A stretch of DNA of 64,000 bases from Carboxylicivirga fragile (GTDB lineage: Bacteria > Bacteroidota > Bacteroidia > Bacteroidales > Marinilabiliaceae). Positions 56,755 through 64,000 of the stretch are shown here, piece by piece (the first letter of the stretch is position 1; each line of letters begins with the position of its first letter). The stretch covers positions 1 through 64,000 of the forward strand of contig JAFMVD010000018.1 of the NCBI GenBank assembly GCA_025499625.1, written 5' to 3'. The translations under genes and the position numbers were made by a program. The notes beneath the pieces are model-generated. The model did no database searches. It was given only the letters and a program-made list of their open reading frames with translations, and was not told the origin of the DNA.

Positions 56755-59700
56755 TTAAAATAATGTGCCTTGTATACTTGTATTATCAATCTCAATTATT
56801 TCATCTTCTTCACCTATATACCATAGATAACCACTGACTTTCTTATACTTCATTTTCTCCAAAAGGTTCATGTAGCGTTGAACCTGATCCTTGTATTTAT
56901 CATCGCGTATTTCACCAAACTTATAGTCTATTACAGTGGCTTCGTTTTGTTTATTAATAATTACACGATCTGGTCGGTATTTACCACTTGGGGTTAATAT
57001 GCTTCCTTCATTTATAATGGTAAGATCAGTTCTAAACCAATCTTTTACAGTGTCTTGTTGTATTTTCTCATTAACAAAAGTTAATATCGAATCTTTATCC
57101 TTCGTTTTTATCTGACCATTAAGAATTAGTTTTAAAACGGCCTTTTCAATATCCTGATATGTTACAATGTGTTCGAACAAACGGTGCATTAATTTACCAT
57201 GTTTCAGGTTGGTAAATGCATCAGACGAAATCATACCAGTGCTTTCCGGATGGATCTTTACCCGATCTGATATGTCGTTTGTTCTAAAATTATACACAAC
57301 AGCATCTTCCAATTCGTCGGCAATAACTTCTTTCTTTGGCCGTTCACCAAACTCAAATACCAAGTCATCCTGATTCCAGGCCTCTGTTAATGCCTCTTTT
57401 GTAGCTTCGGGATAATTGGAGAGCAGATTAAATTGATTAGCTAGTCTAATTAGTACATGTGATACATTTTTTAATCCTCCTGATTTAGGAGGTTGTTCAC
57501 CAATTATTACCAAACTCTCTTCAGCACGGGTAAAGGCAACATACATTAGATTTAGATTATCCACAAACTGATGCAGGCGTTCATCCAGATATTGATCGAT
57601 AAATTGTGATTGTAATAATTGTGCCGAATAAGTAACAGGAACCAAGTCAAGTTTATTGAAAGGTTCGTGCTGTGGCGAGCACCAAATGAGGCTTCCTTTA
57701 CCTTTGTCATCAATTGGCCAGTTGCAATAGGGGATTACAACAGCTTTAAACTCCAAACCTTTTGATTTATGAATGGTCATCACATTAATGGCATTTTGCC
57801 CTTCAGGCACCGAAATAGCAGTGTTTTGACCTTTTTCGTCCCACCAATTAATAAAATCGTGGGCGTTTACTGATTGATTGCTTACATAATCGCGAACCGA
57901 ATCCATTAATCCTTGCAAAAAGATAAACTGATTCTTATGAAGTTCATCAGGCAATTGCCGTATTAAAAACTCTGTCATCTCAAATAAAGCTTGCCCCTTA
58001 AGCTCAAGTAAATCACTTCTTAGTTGTTTAAACTTGGTACCATCTGTGCTAAGTAGGCTATCTGCCTTACAAGTAGTGTTTGAATCTACTTCTTCCGAAT
58101 TATAAAAATGACTGTATAGATTTACAAAAGCGGCATAAACTTCATTGCTTGGCTCTTGTATAAATTTCATTTGCTGGATAATCAGGTTAACAGCAGGAGA
58201 GCTACCCAGTAATAAAGTTTCGTTTGAGATAACCGGGTGTTTTTTATTTGTAGGCGAAAACTTACCGGATAAGAGTGCTTCACTAATTTCTTGCCCTTCA
58301 CTTTTGCGTCGAACCAATATGCAAATGTCCTTATAGCAATAACCTGTATTTAATAATTCCTCAATTTGAATGACGGCTTGCTCCGTGGCATTTTCCATGA
58401 AATCAGCCTTCTTTTTTCCTTCTAAAAAAGACATATGGACATAACCGCCGGTTCCTATTGATTTAGCGGATATATTCTGAACTGTATCGCTATAGGCATT
58501 ACTAATTTTCGTTCTTAAATCTGAAGGGATGATATGTTGAGGATTGGCAGCTTCTGACGAATCAATAAATTCGTTTTGCAGCATTTTTGCAGCACCTTCA
58601 AATACAATATTGTTGAAGGTTATAACATTCTCAAAACTGCGCCAGTTGGTTTCTAATACACACGCATCAACACCATAGGTGTTAAAATCGTGTTGAACCT
58701 GTTCGCTAAGTAATTTCCAATCCGAATTTCGCCAGCGATATATCGATTGCTTAACGTCCCCTACAATCATCGCCGTTTTATCTTCGCTTACACTGTTTTC
58801 TAATAATGGTTTAAAGTTATTCCACTGTAGGTTCGATGTGTCCTGAAATTCATCAATCATATAATGTTGAAAGCGAGTACCAATCTTTTCGTAAATGAAG
58901 GGCGCATCATTTTGATCGATGATTTGATGCAATAGACGGTTAGAGTCCGCTAAAAGAAATAAGTTTTCGTTACGTGCAATGCTTTGTACTTTAAGGGCTA
59001 TGTCAGTTGCTATACCAAGTGCATTTAAATTTACTAAGATTGATTTGGCCGTGAAATAATTAGATTTTTGCTCAAGATAATAGCTATGTAAATCTATTAA
59101 AATTTGGTTTAATCCTGCGTTGAAACAATCAATGATGATACTATTATCCGATTCTGTGTTTTTATTGTTAAAACAGTTTTCGGGTGCATTAATTAGGTTC
59201 TCAAATTTTAATATGCTTAGTAAATCATCAGCTTTCTTTAAAAGAAATAGTTTTTGAAGATTAGTAAGCGGCGATCGTGATTTTAAATGTAGTATTTCGG
59301 GACTAATTCCATGTTGCTTAATTAGTTCAATACCTTTGGAAGCTAGCTCTTTAATATTTTTTTCAAAGTTTTTACTTATGGTATTAAGTTCTTGTCGATA
59401 GGTGTTCAGAAGGTTTTTATTTCTGAGCTTTTCCAAAACTTCAGGTTCTAAACTTTGAAACTCTTCCTTAAAAACTTCCTTACCCAATAACTTTAACTCA
59501 TTGCTGATGTTCCAATCTCGTCCATCTTCAATTTTAGAAAGCGTATGGCGAATAAGCCATTCTCGCATGTCCTCATTACCCTTAAGCTCCAACTCACGTA
59601 ATAACTCATCAACAGCTTGTGTTAGTACTCGATCTGAATCTAATTCAACCTTAAACGCTGCGGGCAAATTGGCTTCGTAAGCAAAGGAGCGAATCACCTT

Positions 59701-60036
59701 TTGAAAAAAGCTATCAATGGTATTTACCGAGAACTTCGAGAAATCGTTAAGAATATTAATAAGCAAGGTTTTTGCAACTTTACGAATGTATGATTCGTCC
59801 TTTTTATACAAAGCCATCAATTCTTTAAGATAGTCTGGCTCTTCATCAACTTCAATGGCATGTAGATTTTCCAGTATGCGATTTTTCATCTCAGAAGTCG
59901 CTTTATTGGTAAAGGTTACGGCCAATATGCTTTTATAATTGAGAGGATCAGCAAATAGTAATTTGATAAACTCAAACGAAAGCGTATAAGTTTTTCCTGA
60001 ACCAGCGGATGCTCTGTATATTTTAAGTTGCGACAT
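56755..60036 (-). CDS. UvrD-type helicase-nuclease, AddA/RecB-like
   Basis: Double-strand break repair helicase-nuclease, 1093 residues. Walker A is IYRASAGSGKTYTL at the N terminus; SILAVTFTNKATSEMKNRIL, the FQDTSNLQWNNF box, GDVKQSIYRWRNSD and INVMTIHKSKGLEFKAVV are the SF1 helicase motifs; the C-terminal nuclease has YRPDRVIINKQNEATVIDYKFG with QVQRYM (PD-(D/E)XK). The gene stands without the usual partner nuclease-helicase (AddB-like) beside it, which may be elsewhere. A short spacer then leads to the lipoprotein gene. Confidence 0.92.
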   Translation of the reverse strand: MSQLKIYRASAGSGKTYTLSFEFIKLLFADPLNYKSILAVTFTNKATSEMKNRILENLHAIEVDEEPDYLKELMALYKKDESYIRKVAKTLLINILNDFSKFSVNTIDSFFQKVIRSFAYEANLPAAFKVELDSDRVLTQAVDELLRELELKGNEDMREWLIRHTLSKIEDGRDWNISNELKLLGKEVFKEEFQSLEPEVLEKLRNKNLLNTYRQELNTISKNFEKNIKELASKGIELIKQHGISPEILHLKSRSPLTNLQKLFLLKKADDLLSILKFENLINAPENCFNNKNTESDNSIIIDCFNAGLNQILIDLHSYYLEQKSNYFTAKSILVNLNALGIATDIALKVQSIARNENLFLLADSNRLLHQIIDQNDAPFIYEKIGTRFQHYMIDEFQDTSNLQWNNFKPLLENSVSEDKTAMIVGDVKQSIYRWRNSDWKLLSEQVQHDFNTYGVDACVLETNWRSFENVITFNNIVFEGAAKMLQNEFIDSSEAANPQHIIPSDLRTKISNAYSDTVQNISAKSIGTGGYVHMSFLEGKKKADFMENATEQAVIQIEELLNTGYCYKDICILVRRKSEGQEISEALLSGKFSPTNKKHPVISNETLLLGSSPAVNLIIQQMKFIQEPSNEVYAAFVNLYSHFYNSEEVDSNTTCKADSLLSTDGTKFKQLRSDLLELKGQALFEMTEFLIRQLPDELHKNQFIFLQGLMDSVRDYVSNQSVNAHDFINWWDEKGQNTAISVPEGQNAINVMTIHKSKGLEFKAVVIPYCNWPIDDKGKGSLIWCSPQHEPFNKLDLVPVTYSAQLLQSQFIDQYLDERLHQFVDNLNLMYVAFTRAEESLVIIGEQPPKSGGLKNVSHVLIRLANQFNLLSNYPEATKEALTEAWNQDDLVFEFGERPKKEVIADELEDAVVYNFRTNDISDRVKIHPESTGMISSDAFTNLKHGKLMHRLFEHIVTYQDIEKAVLKLILNGQIKTKDKDSILTFVNEKIQQDTVKDWFRTDLTIINEGSILTPSGKYRPDRVIINKQNEATVIDYKFGEIRDDKYKDQVQRYMNLLEKMKYKKVSGYLWYIGEEDEIIEIDNTSIQGTLF

Positions 60037-60087
60037 TCAATCTTGTTTTTCTCAAAAATAGCCAAAGTGCAGCACTAATCAAATCAT

Positions 60088-60116
60088 AAAAAAGCCACTT
60101 CGAAAATGAAGTGGCT
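60088..60116 (-). terminator. Terminator after the XylF-like gene
   Basis: Stem AGCCACTTC/GAAGTGGCT with a six-base loop; the T run is on the minus-strand side (complement of the A run at 60088-60093). Confidence 0.75.
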
Positions 60117-60138
60117 AAGTTATACGTTAAAGTACTCA

Positions 60139-61131
60139 TCAATTAAAAATATCTTGCTCTCCAAGAAAACCTTCTGATATAACAGTCATTTTAATATTTT
60201 GACGATTTACAACGCTGGCTTGCAGTAAAATGGCTGGAACGAGTCGTTTGCCATTATTAACCGTTATGTTCATGTTTGAAGGCGCTTCGCCATCTGCAAT
60301 TTTTATGGCTGCATTAGCTGCTGTGTAGGCTAATGATTCAATTGGTTTGTAAATGGTAATGGTTTGATTACCGGCTACAATGTTTCGAACGGCTTGTATT
60401 TCGGCATCTTGTCCGGCAAGTAGCACTTTACCTTCTTTTCCATGTTCTTTTAATGCAGAAATGGTGCCCAAAGCTAATGCATCGTTACCGCATATAATAG
60501 CATCGATTTCACTATTGTTTTCAAGGTATTCACTCATTATAGCATATGATTCATCAGGTAGCCAATATTCAGAAAATTCATCGAGAACAATTTCAATGTC
60601 ACCTTTGTCGATGAGTGGTTGTAATACATTCATCCACCCAATATGAAGCAGGTATGCGTTATTATCGCTCTCAGGTCCACTAATAAGGGCATATTTACCT
60701 TCAGGGGAAATTTTAGATAAGTAGTTGGCTTGTAATTCACCAATGTTAATGTTATCGGTAGAAATGTAGTAATCCAAATTACAATCTTTTATAAGGCGAT
60801 CGTACGATATAACTGGTACGTAATTACGATGCGCTAAGCGAACAATATCCCCAGCCTCCTTTGAATCAACAGGTACAACTACCAGAACTTCAACACCTTC
60901 ATCAATCAATTTTTGCGCTTGTAAAATCTGTTTTTCAGGATCTGAATCTGCAATTTCGACATAAGCCACGCCTCCTAATTCCTCAACCTTTTGTTCAAAA
61001 AGCTCTTTGTCTTTTTTCCATCTTTCGATGGCTAAACTATCCATTAAAAAACCGATCTTAGGTTTTTGGTTACAACCAACAAGTAGAAATAACACCAGAA
61101 CCCATGTTAGAATGTTGTGAAATTGTTTCAT
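60139..61131 (-). CDS. XylF-like periplasmic sugar-binding lipoprotein
   Basis: Sugar-binding protein of 330 residues with lipobox LLVGC (C20). It follows the D-xylose-binding group of type I periplasmic proteins: KIGFLMDSLAIERWKKDKELF at the start, LQAQKLIDEGVEVLVVVPVD, PVISYDRLIKDCNLDYYISTDN and AIICGNDALALGTISALKEHG with VLLAGQDAEIQAVRNIVAGNQTITIYKP split at about 255. No ABC permease or ATPase gene is near. In Bacteroidota such orphans may be sensors for a two-component or hybrid regulator. Ligand likely a pentose, not certain. Confidence 0.88.
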   Translation of the reverse strand: MKQFHNILTWVLVLFLLVGCNQKPKIGFLMDSLAIERWKKDKELFEQKVEELGGVAYVEIADSDPEKQILQAQKLIDEGVEVLVVVPVDSKEAGDIVRLAHRNYVPVISYDRLIKDCNLDYYISTDNINIGELQANYLSKISPEGKYALISGPESDNNAYLLHIGWMNVLQPLIDKGDIEIVLDEFSEYWLPDESYAIMSEYLENNSEIDAIICGNDALALGTISALKEHGKEGKVLLAGQDAEIQAVRNIVAGNQTITIYKPIESLAYTAANAAIKIADGEAPSNMNITVNNGKRLVPAILLQASVVNRQNIKMTVISEGFLGEQDIFN

Positions 61132-61288
61132 GGCGAATTTTTTAAGGTTTATAATTTGTATTTAAATTACAAAATTGTGGGGGGAATGTAAAGTTTTGCA
61201 ACAATTAATTGAAAAATATTATTGTTGAGCTTTTGTTGTAGTGTGTGAAACAAATATAGAATAATATTAGATTAAATCGCTTAGTTGT

Positions 61289-61296
61289 TACATTTG
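61289..61296 (+). promoter_or_regulatory. -7 promoter element of mtnA
   Basis: TACATTTG, exact TAnnTTTG match, 47 bases before the mtnA start. No clear -33. Confidence 0.4.
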
Positions 61297-61342
61297 TATT
61301 ATTCTTAGAGGGTATTTGATATTATTATAAAGATAGATTTCT

Positions 61343-62383
61343 ATGATCGTTCAGGGAAAACATTATAAAACAGTTTGGTTTGAGTCAGCATCTAATATTG
61401 TATACATGATTGATCAGACTCAACTGCCATTTAAGTTTGAAATAGTTGAATTGCATTCATTTGAAGAAACTGCAGAAGCAATCAGAAACATGACCGTGCG
61501 AGGAGCAGGTGCCATTGGTGCAAGTGCTGCTTTTGCAATGGCTCAGGCTTTTATCCAGTCAAAAAAAAGTTCGGCCAGTGATCTCGTTTGGGAAGCAAGA
61601 AAATTTATTGAAGCAACACGACCAACAGCAGTGAATTTGTTTTATGCAACTCAAAAAGTATTTGATGCTGGAATTAAAAGCATTGACGAAGGAGTAGAGA
61701 TGGCCTTTGCTATTGCTCATGAGGATGAGGATTTTTGCAAGGCACTTGGTGAGCATGGCAATACTTTAATCAAACCACAACAGCGTATACTTACGCATTG
61801 CAATGCTGGTTGGTTGGCTTTTGTTGATTATGGTTCGGCAATTTCGCCTATTTATGCAGCGCATAGAGATGGCAAGAAACCATTTGTTTATGTGGATGAG
61901 ACCCGTCCGCGAGGGCAGGGAGCCAGATTAACAGCTTGGGAGTTGAACGAGAATGGAGTGGAGCATCGCATTATAGCCGACAATGCTGCTGCCTATTACA
62001 TGTCGAAGGGAATGATTGATATGGTCATAACAGGAGCAGATCGGATTGCATCTAATGGAGATACAGCCAATAAAATAGGTACGCTTGAAAAAGCTATTCT
62101 TGCAAAGGAGTTTAATATCCCATTTTATGTAGCTGCGCCATTTAGTACCATTGATTTTGATAGTAAGAGCGGTGCTTCTTTTAATATTGAGGAACGGTCA
62201 GATGAAGAGCTTTTATATCATGATGGATTAGATGAGCAGGGTGTTAAAAGAACCATTCGTATGGCTTCACCAGGGTCGCTAGGTTTAAACCCTGCCTTTG
62301 ATGTTACACCTCATAATTACATTAAAGGTTTTATTACAAATAAGGGAATTTTAGCGCCATCACAAATTATCAAATTTGAGTAA
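61343..62383 (+). CDS. mtnA: S-methyl-5-thioribose-1-phosphate isomerase
   Basis: Methionine salvage enzyme: 5-methylthioribose-1-phosphate to the ribulose form. The product is 346 residues, normal for the family. Signatures: MTVRGAGAIGASAAFAMA near residue 50, LTHCNAGWLAFVDYG with the catalytic Cys, VDETRPRGQGARLTAWEL and VITGADRIASNGDTANKIGT with the catalytic Asp. No SAM riboswitch-like structure lies ahead. The other salvage genes are not in this window. Confidence 0.95.
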   Translation: MIVQGKHYKTVWFESASNIVYMIDQTQLPFKFEIVELHSFEETAEAIRNMTVRGAGAIGASAAFAMAQAFIQSKKSSASDLVWEARKFIEATRPTAVNLFYATQKVFDAGIKSIDEGVEMAFAIAHEDEDFCKALGEHGNTLIKPQQRILTHCNAGWLAFVDYGSAISPIYAAHRDGKKPFVYVDETRPRGQGARLTAWELNENGVEHRIIADNAAAYYMSKGMIDMVITGADRIASNGDTANKIGTLEKAILAKEFNIPFYVAAPFSTIDFDSKSGASFNIEERSDEELLYHDGLDEQGVKRTIRMASPGSLGLNPAFDVTPHNYIKGFITNKGILAPSQIIKFE

Positions 62384-62493
62384 GATGTGTTTTTTTGTGA
62401 TAATTGCACTGTATAATGTTATGAAAATAACAAATTTGTAAGTTTTGTTATGATATTAGTGTTATTTCTTTAGTGTTTTTTGGTAGAGATGTT

Positions 62494-62522
62494 TTGAAAT
62501 GTAAATTATATCTGTACATTTG
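62494..62522 (+). promoter_or_regulatory. Promoter of the thr leader/thrA transcript
   Basis: TTG at 62494-62496 and TACATTTG at 62515-62522, spaced 18 bases, match the Bacteroidota -33/-7 layout. Start near 62527, about 30 bases before the leader ATG and 250 before thrA. Confidence 0.6.
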
Positions 62523-62557
62523 CTTCCACATTCTCAAAACAGCAGACCGTTTAATTG

Positions 62558-62614
62558 ATGATTTATAATTTAACAAATACAACTTCTATTATTACTACCC
62601 CTTGGGGGGTCTAG
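62558..62614 (+). CDS. Threonine-rich leader peptide (thrL-like)
   Basis: Eighteen-codon ORF that reads MIYNLTNTTSIITTPWGV. Five Thr and three Ile codons are clustered in it, as in thr operon leader peptides (E. coli ThrL is likewise a run of Thr and Ile). It follows the promoter directly and precedes thrA by 165 bases. Its end is G-rich (run of six G at 62604-62609), which can pair with the C run at 62729-62732. This run of Thr codons is far too dense to be chance in a short spacer. It probably serves to sense charged tRNA-Thr and tRNA-Ile. Confidence 0.72.
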   Translation: MIYNLTNTTSIITTPWGV

Positions 62615-62699
62615 TATTGTTATATCATCAGGTCGACGTTTATTCTATTTAATTCATTTTTATTTATTGTCGTTAAACGAGCTTTAATTTAATTTTCTT

Positions 62700-62774
62700 A
62701 TGGAGAAATTAGTTATTGTAAGTTGTTCCCCTTTTGCTATTGGGGTAAAGAAGTCAATGGAAAGTAAAATATAA
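62700..62774 (+). CDS. Short upstream ORF before thrA
   Basis: Twenty-four codons starting MEKLVIVSCSPFAIG; the stop ends four bases before the thrA ATG. The coding stretch includes a CCCC-GGGG hairpin arm pair (62729-62732 with 62742-62745). It could couple translation of thrA to the leader, or be fortuitous. No Thr codon enrichment. Confidence 0.35.
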   Translation: MEKLVIVSCSPFAIGVKKSMESKI

Positions 62775-62778
62775 GCAG

Positions 62779-64000
62779 ATGAAAGTACTAAAGTTTGGAG
62801 GTACCTCTATGGGGTCTTCAGTAGCCATGCTAAATGTTAAGCGCATTGTTGAAAAGGTAAATGAGCCGCTTGTTGTGGTTGTTTCTGCCGTAGGCGGAGT
62901 TACCGATGGCTTAATTAAAGCTTCAGATATGGCCTTAAAAGGTTTGGACTTTTTGTCCCATGTTGAGGAAATAAAAGCAAAGCATAAGCAAATAATTACG
63001 GAATTATTTACGCCTGTAATTGCTAAAGATATTGAAGTATTAACCATCAATATTTGGGACGAATTAAGCCAAATTTTAAAGGGGGTTAGTCTAACTAAAG
63101 AACTTAGTACAAAAAGTTACGATACAATAACCGGTTGTGGCGAACGTTTATCATCTCAAATAATCAGTCAATTATTTGAAGATGCTAAGCTGTTTGATTC
63201 CAGAGAGTTTATTCAGACTGAATTGAATGGTCGTGGACATATAGTGAAACTTAATGAAACCATGCAAGCCATTGGCGAACTTAAGTTTAATTTGCCAAAA
63301 TTGTCTGTTTTTCCTGGATTTATTGCCTCCAATGCCAATAACGAAAATACAACCCTAGGGCGCGGTGGATCGGACTATACAGCTGCCTTAATAGCGGCTG
63401 GTATCGATGCCGATGTATTAGAGATATGGACGGATGTTGATGGTTTTATGTCGGCCGACCCAAGGGTAATTAAACGTGCTCACTGCATTGATCGGTTGAG
63501 TTATGCCGAGGCGATGGAGTTATCTCATTTTGGCGCTAAGGTTATATATCCACCTACCATTATTCCAGCTCTTCAAAAAGAAATTCCTATTTTAATTAAG
63601 AATACCTTTAATCCTGAGGCAAAGGGAACTTTAATTAATAAGAGTGGTAATGATGAGCAAAAGGTTAAAGGTTTATCATCCATAAAAGATGTTTCGCTGC
63701 TAACTGTTCAAGGAAGTGGTATGATCGGTATCTCAGGTACATCCATGCGCTTGTTTGCTGCCTTAGCAGAGCATAATATTAATGTGATTCTTATCTCGCA
63801 AGCTTCAAGTGAGAATAGCATTAGTGTAGTCATCAATTCAGAAGATGCTGCTTTGGCTCGAATGGCTTTATTGAAGGCCTTTGAAAAAGAAATAAGTCGG
63901 AAGCAAATAAATGGAGTTAAAGTTGATCCGGAGATGGCTGTTGTTGCCGTTGTAGGTGAAGGAATGAAACACACATCAGGCGTATCAGGTAAGCTGTTCA
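62779..64000 (+). CDS. thrA: Bifunctional aspartokinase/homoserine dehydrogenase, partial
   Basis: N-terminal 407 residues of an aspartate kinase, cut by the window end. Starts MKVLKFGGTSMGSSVAM (ATP site KFGGTS), then VVVSAVGGVTDGLI, the GCGERLSSQI and GRGGSDYTAALIAAG motifs and the ACT region (about 300-400; VQGSGMIGISGTSMRLFAALAEHNIN). Then PEMAVVAVVGEGMKHTSGVSG appears, the typical second ACT module of ThrA-type enzymes, so a homoserine dehydrogenase domain should follow outside the window. Feedback by threonine is expected from the ACT domains and matched here by the Thr-rich leader. Confidence 0.92.
   Translation, partial: MKVLKFGGTSMGSSVAMLNVKRIVEKVNEPLVVVVSAVGGVTDGLIKASDMALKGLDFLSHVEEIKAKHKQIITELFTPVIAKDIEVLTINIWDELSQILKGVSLTKELSTKSYDTITGCGERLSSQIISQLFEDAKLFDSREFIQTELNGRGHIVKLNETMQAIGELKFNLPKLSVFPGFIASNANNENTTLGRGGSDYTAALIAAGIDADVLEIWTDVDGFMSADPRVIKRAHCIDRLSYAEAMELSHFGAKVIYPPTIIPALQKEIPILIKNTFNPEAKGTLINKSGNDEQKVKGLSSIKDVSLLTVQGSGMIGISGTSMRLFAALAEHNINVILISQASSENSISVVINSEDAALARMALLKAFEKEISRKQINGVKVDPEMAVVAVVGEGMKHTSGVSGKLF

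Noticed and set aside
61132-61342. SAM riboswitch before mtnA
   Set aside because: No multi-stem structure or terminator is visible in this stretch.

Overview
The window looks like a chromosomal segment of a marine or environmental member of the Bacteroidota, probably near Marinilabiliales or Cytophaga-like groups. The grounds are low GC, a SusC/SusD pair with FecI/FecR control, a GH97 enzyme, GIN-domain and FadL/OmpP1 envelope proteins, and several exact matches to the Bacteroidota -7 promoter element TAnnTTTG. There is no rRNA operon, phage or CRISPR array. One tRNA (Arg, anticodon ACG) is present. The placement is inferred from gene content only.

Layout. 1-1.9 kb: a LytS/LytTR two-component pair on the minus strand whose regulator lacks the end of its DNA-binding domain. 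2-7.1 kb: an oxidative-stress cluster of two tandem catalase-peroxidases, the second with a lipoprotein signal, and a PerR-type regulator, with two operator-like palindromes in front. 7.2-16.4 kb: housekeeping and membrane genes (MarC, formate-THF ligase, YwbE, PEP carboxylase, DUF481 protein, a single-domain voltage-gated channel, an AI-2E family permease). 16.5-17.7 kb: a TAXI-type binding protein fused to a SPOR-like domain. 17.8-30 kb: a polysaccharide utilisation locus (AraC regulator, ECF sigma, FecR anti-sigma, STN-containing SusC, SusD, a clan GH-D-like glycosidase and a GH97 enzyme), probably for alpha-galactosides. 30.1-33.3 kb: a PEGA/propeller/Y_Y_Y/chemoreceptor gene apparently split by a frameshift, and a TonB C-terminal fragment. 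33.7-36.4 kb: an outer-membrane protein, tRNA-Arg and a GIN-domain protein. 36.5-43 kb: SNF2 helicase, quinone reductase-like protein, ffh, folD. 43.2-47.5 kb: DUF4301 protein, then a FadL porin plus GDSL esterase pair. 47.6-48.3 kb: a RelE/ParE-type toxin-antitoxin module between two copies of the same terminator-like repeat. 48.3-51.3 kb: kdsA, rarA and a REP-associated transposase with a REP hairpin on each side. 51.4-55.6 kb: secreted MsrA, pyrBI behind an attenuator-like leader, a flavin reductase-like protein, a small chemoreceptor. 55.6-61.1 kb (minus): a clan GH-A-like lipoprotein, an AddA/RecB-like helicase-nuclease and a XylF-like lipoprotein. 61.3-64 kb: mtnA and the start of thrA, behind a leader that encodes a Thr/Ile-rich 18-residue peptide.

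How the genes fit together. The katG-katG-perR cluster reads as a self-contained peroxide response. The FecI/FecR/SusC(STN) trio is a trans-envelope signalling circuit that would induce glycan import (SusCD) and breakdown (two glycosidases), with an AraC regulator as a second input. The most notable regulatory signals are two leaders not tied to any annotated gene: an E. coli-like pyrBI arrangement (leader ORF running through a U-rich tract and a terminator) and a thr leader peptide before thrA. Other observations worth checking are the split chemoreceptor gene, the EGW selectivity filter of the ion channel, the TAXI-SPOR fusion, the repeat-flanked toxin-antitoxin module and the RAYT/REP unit.
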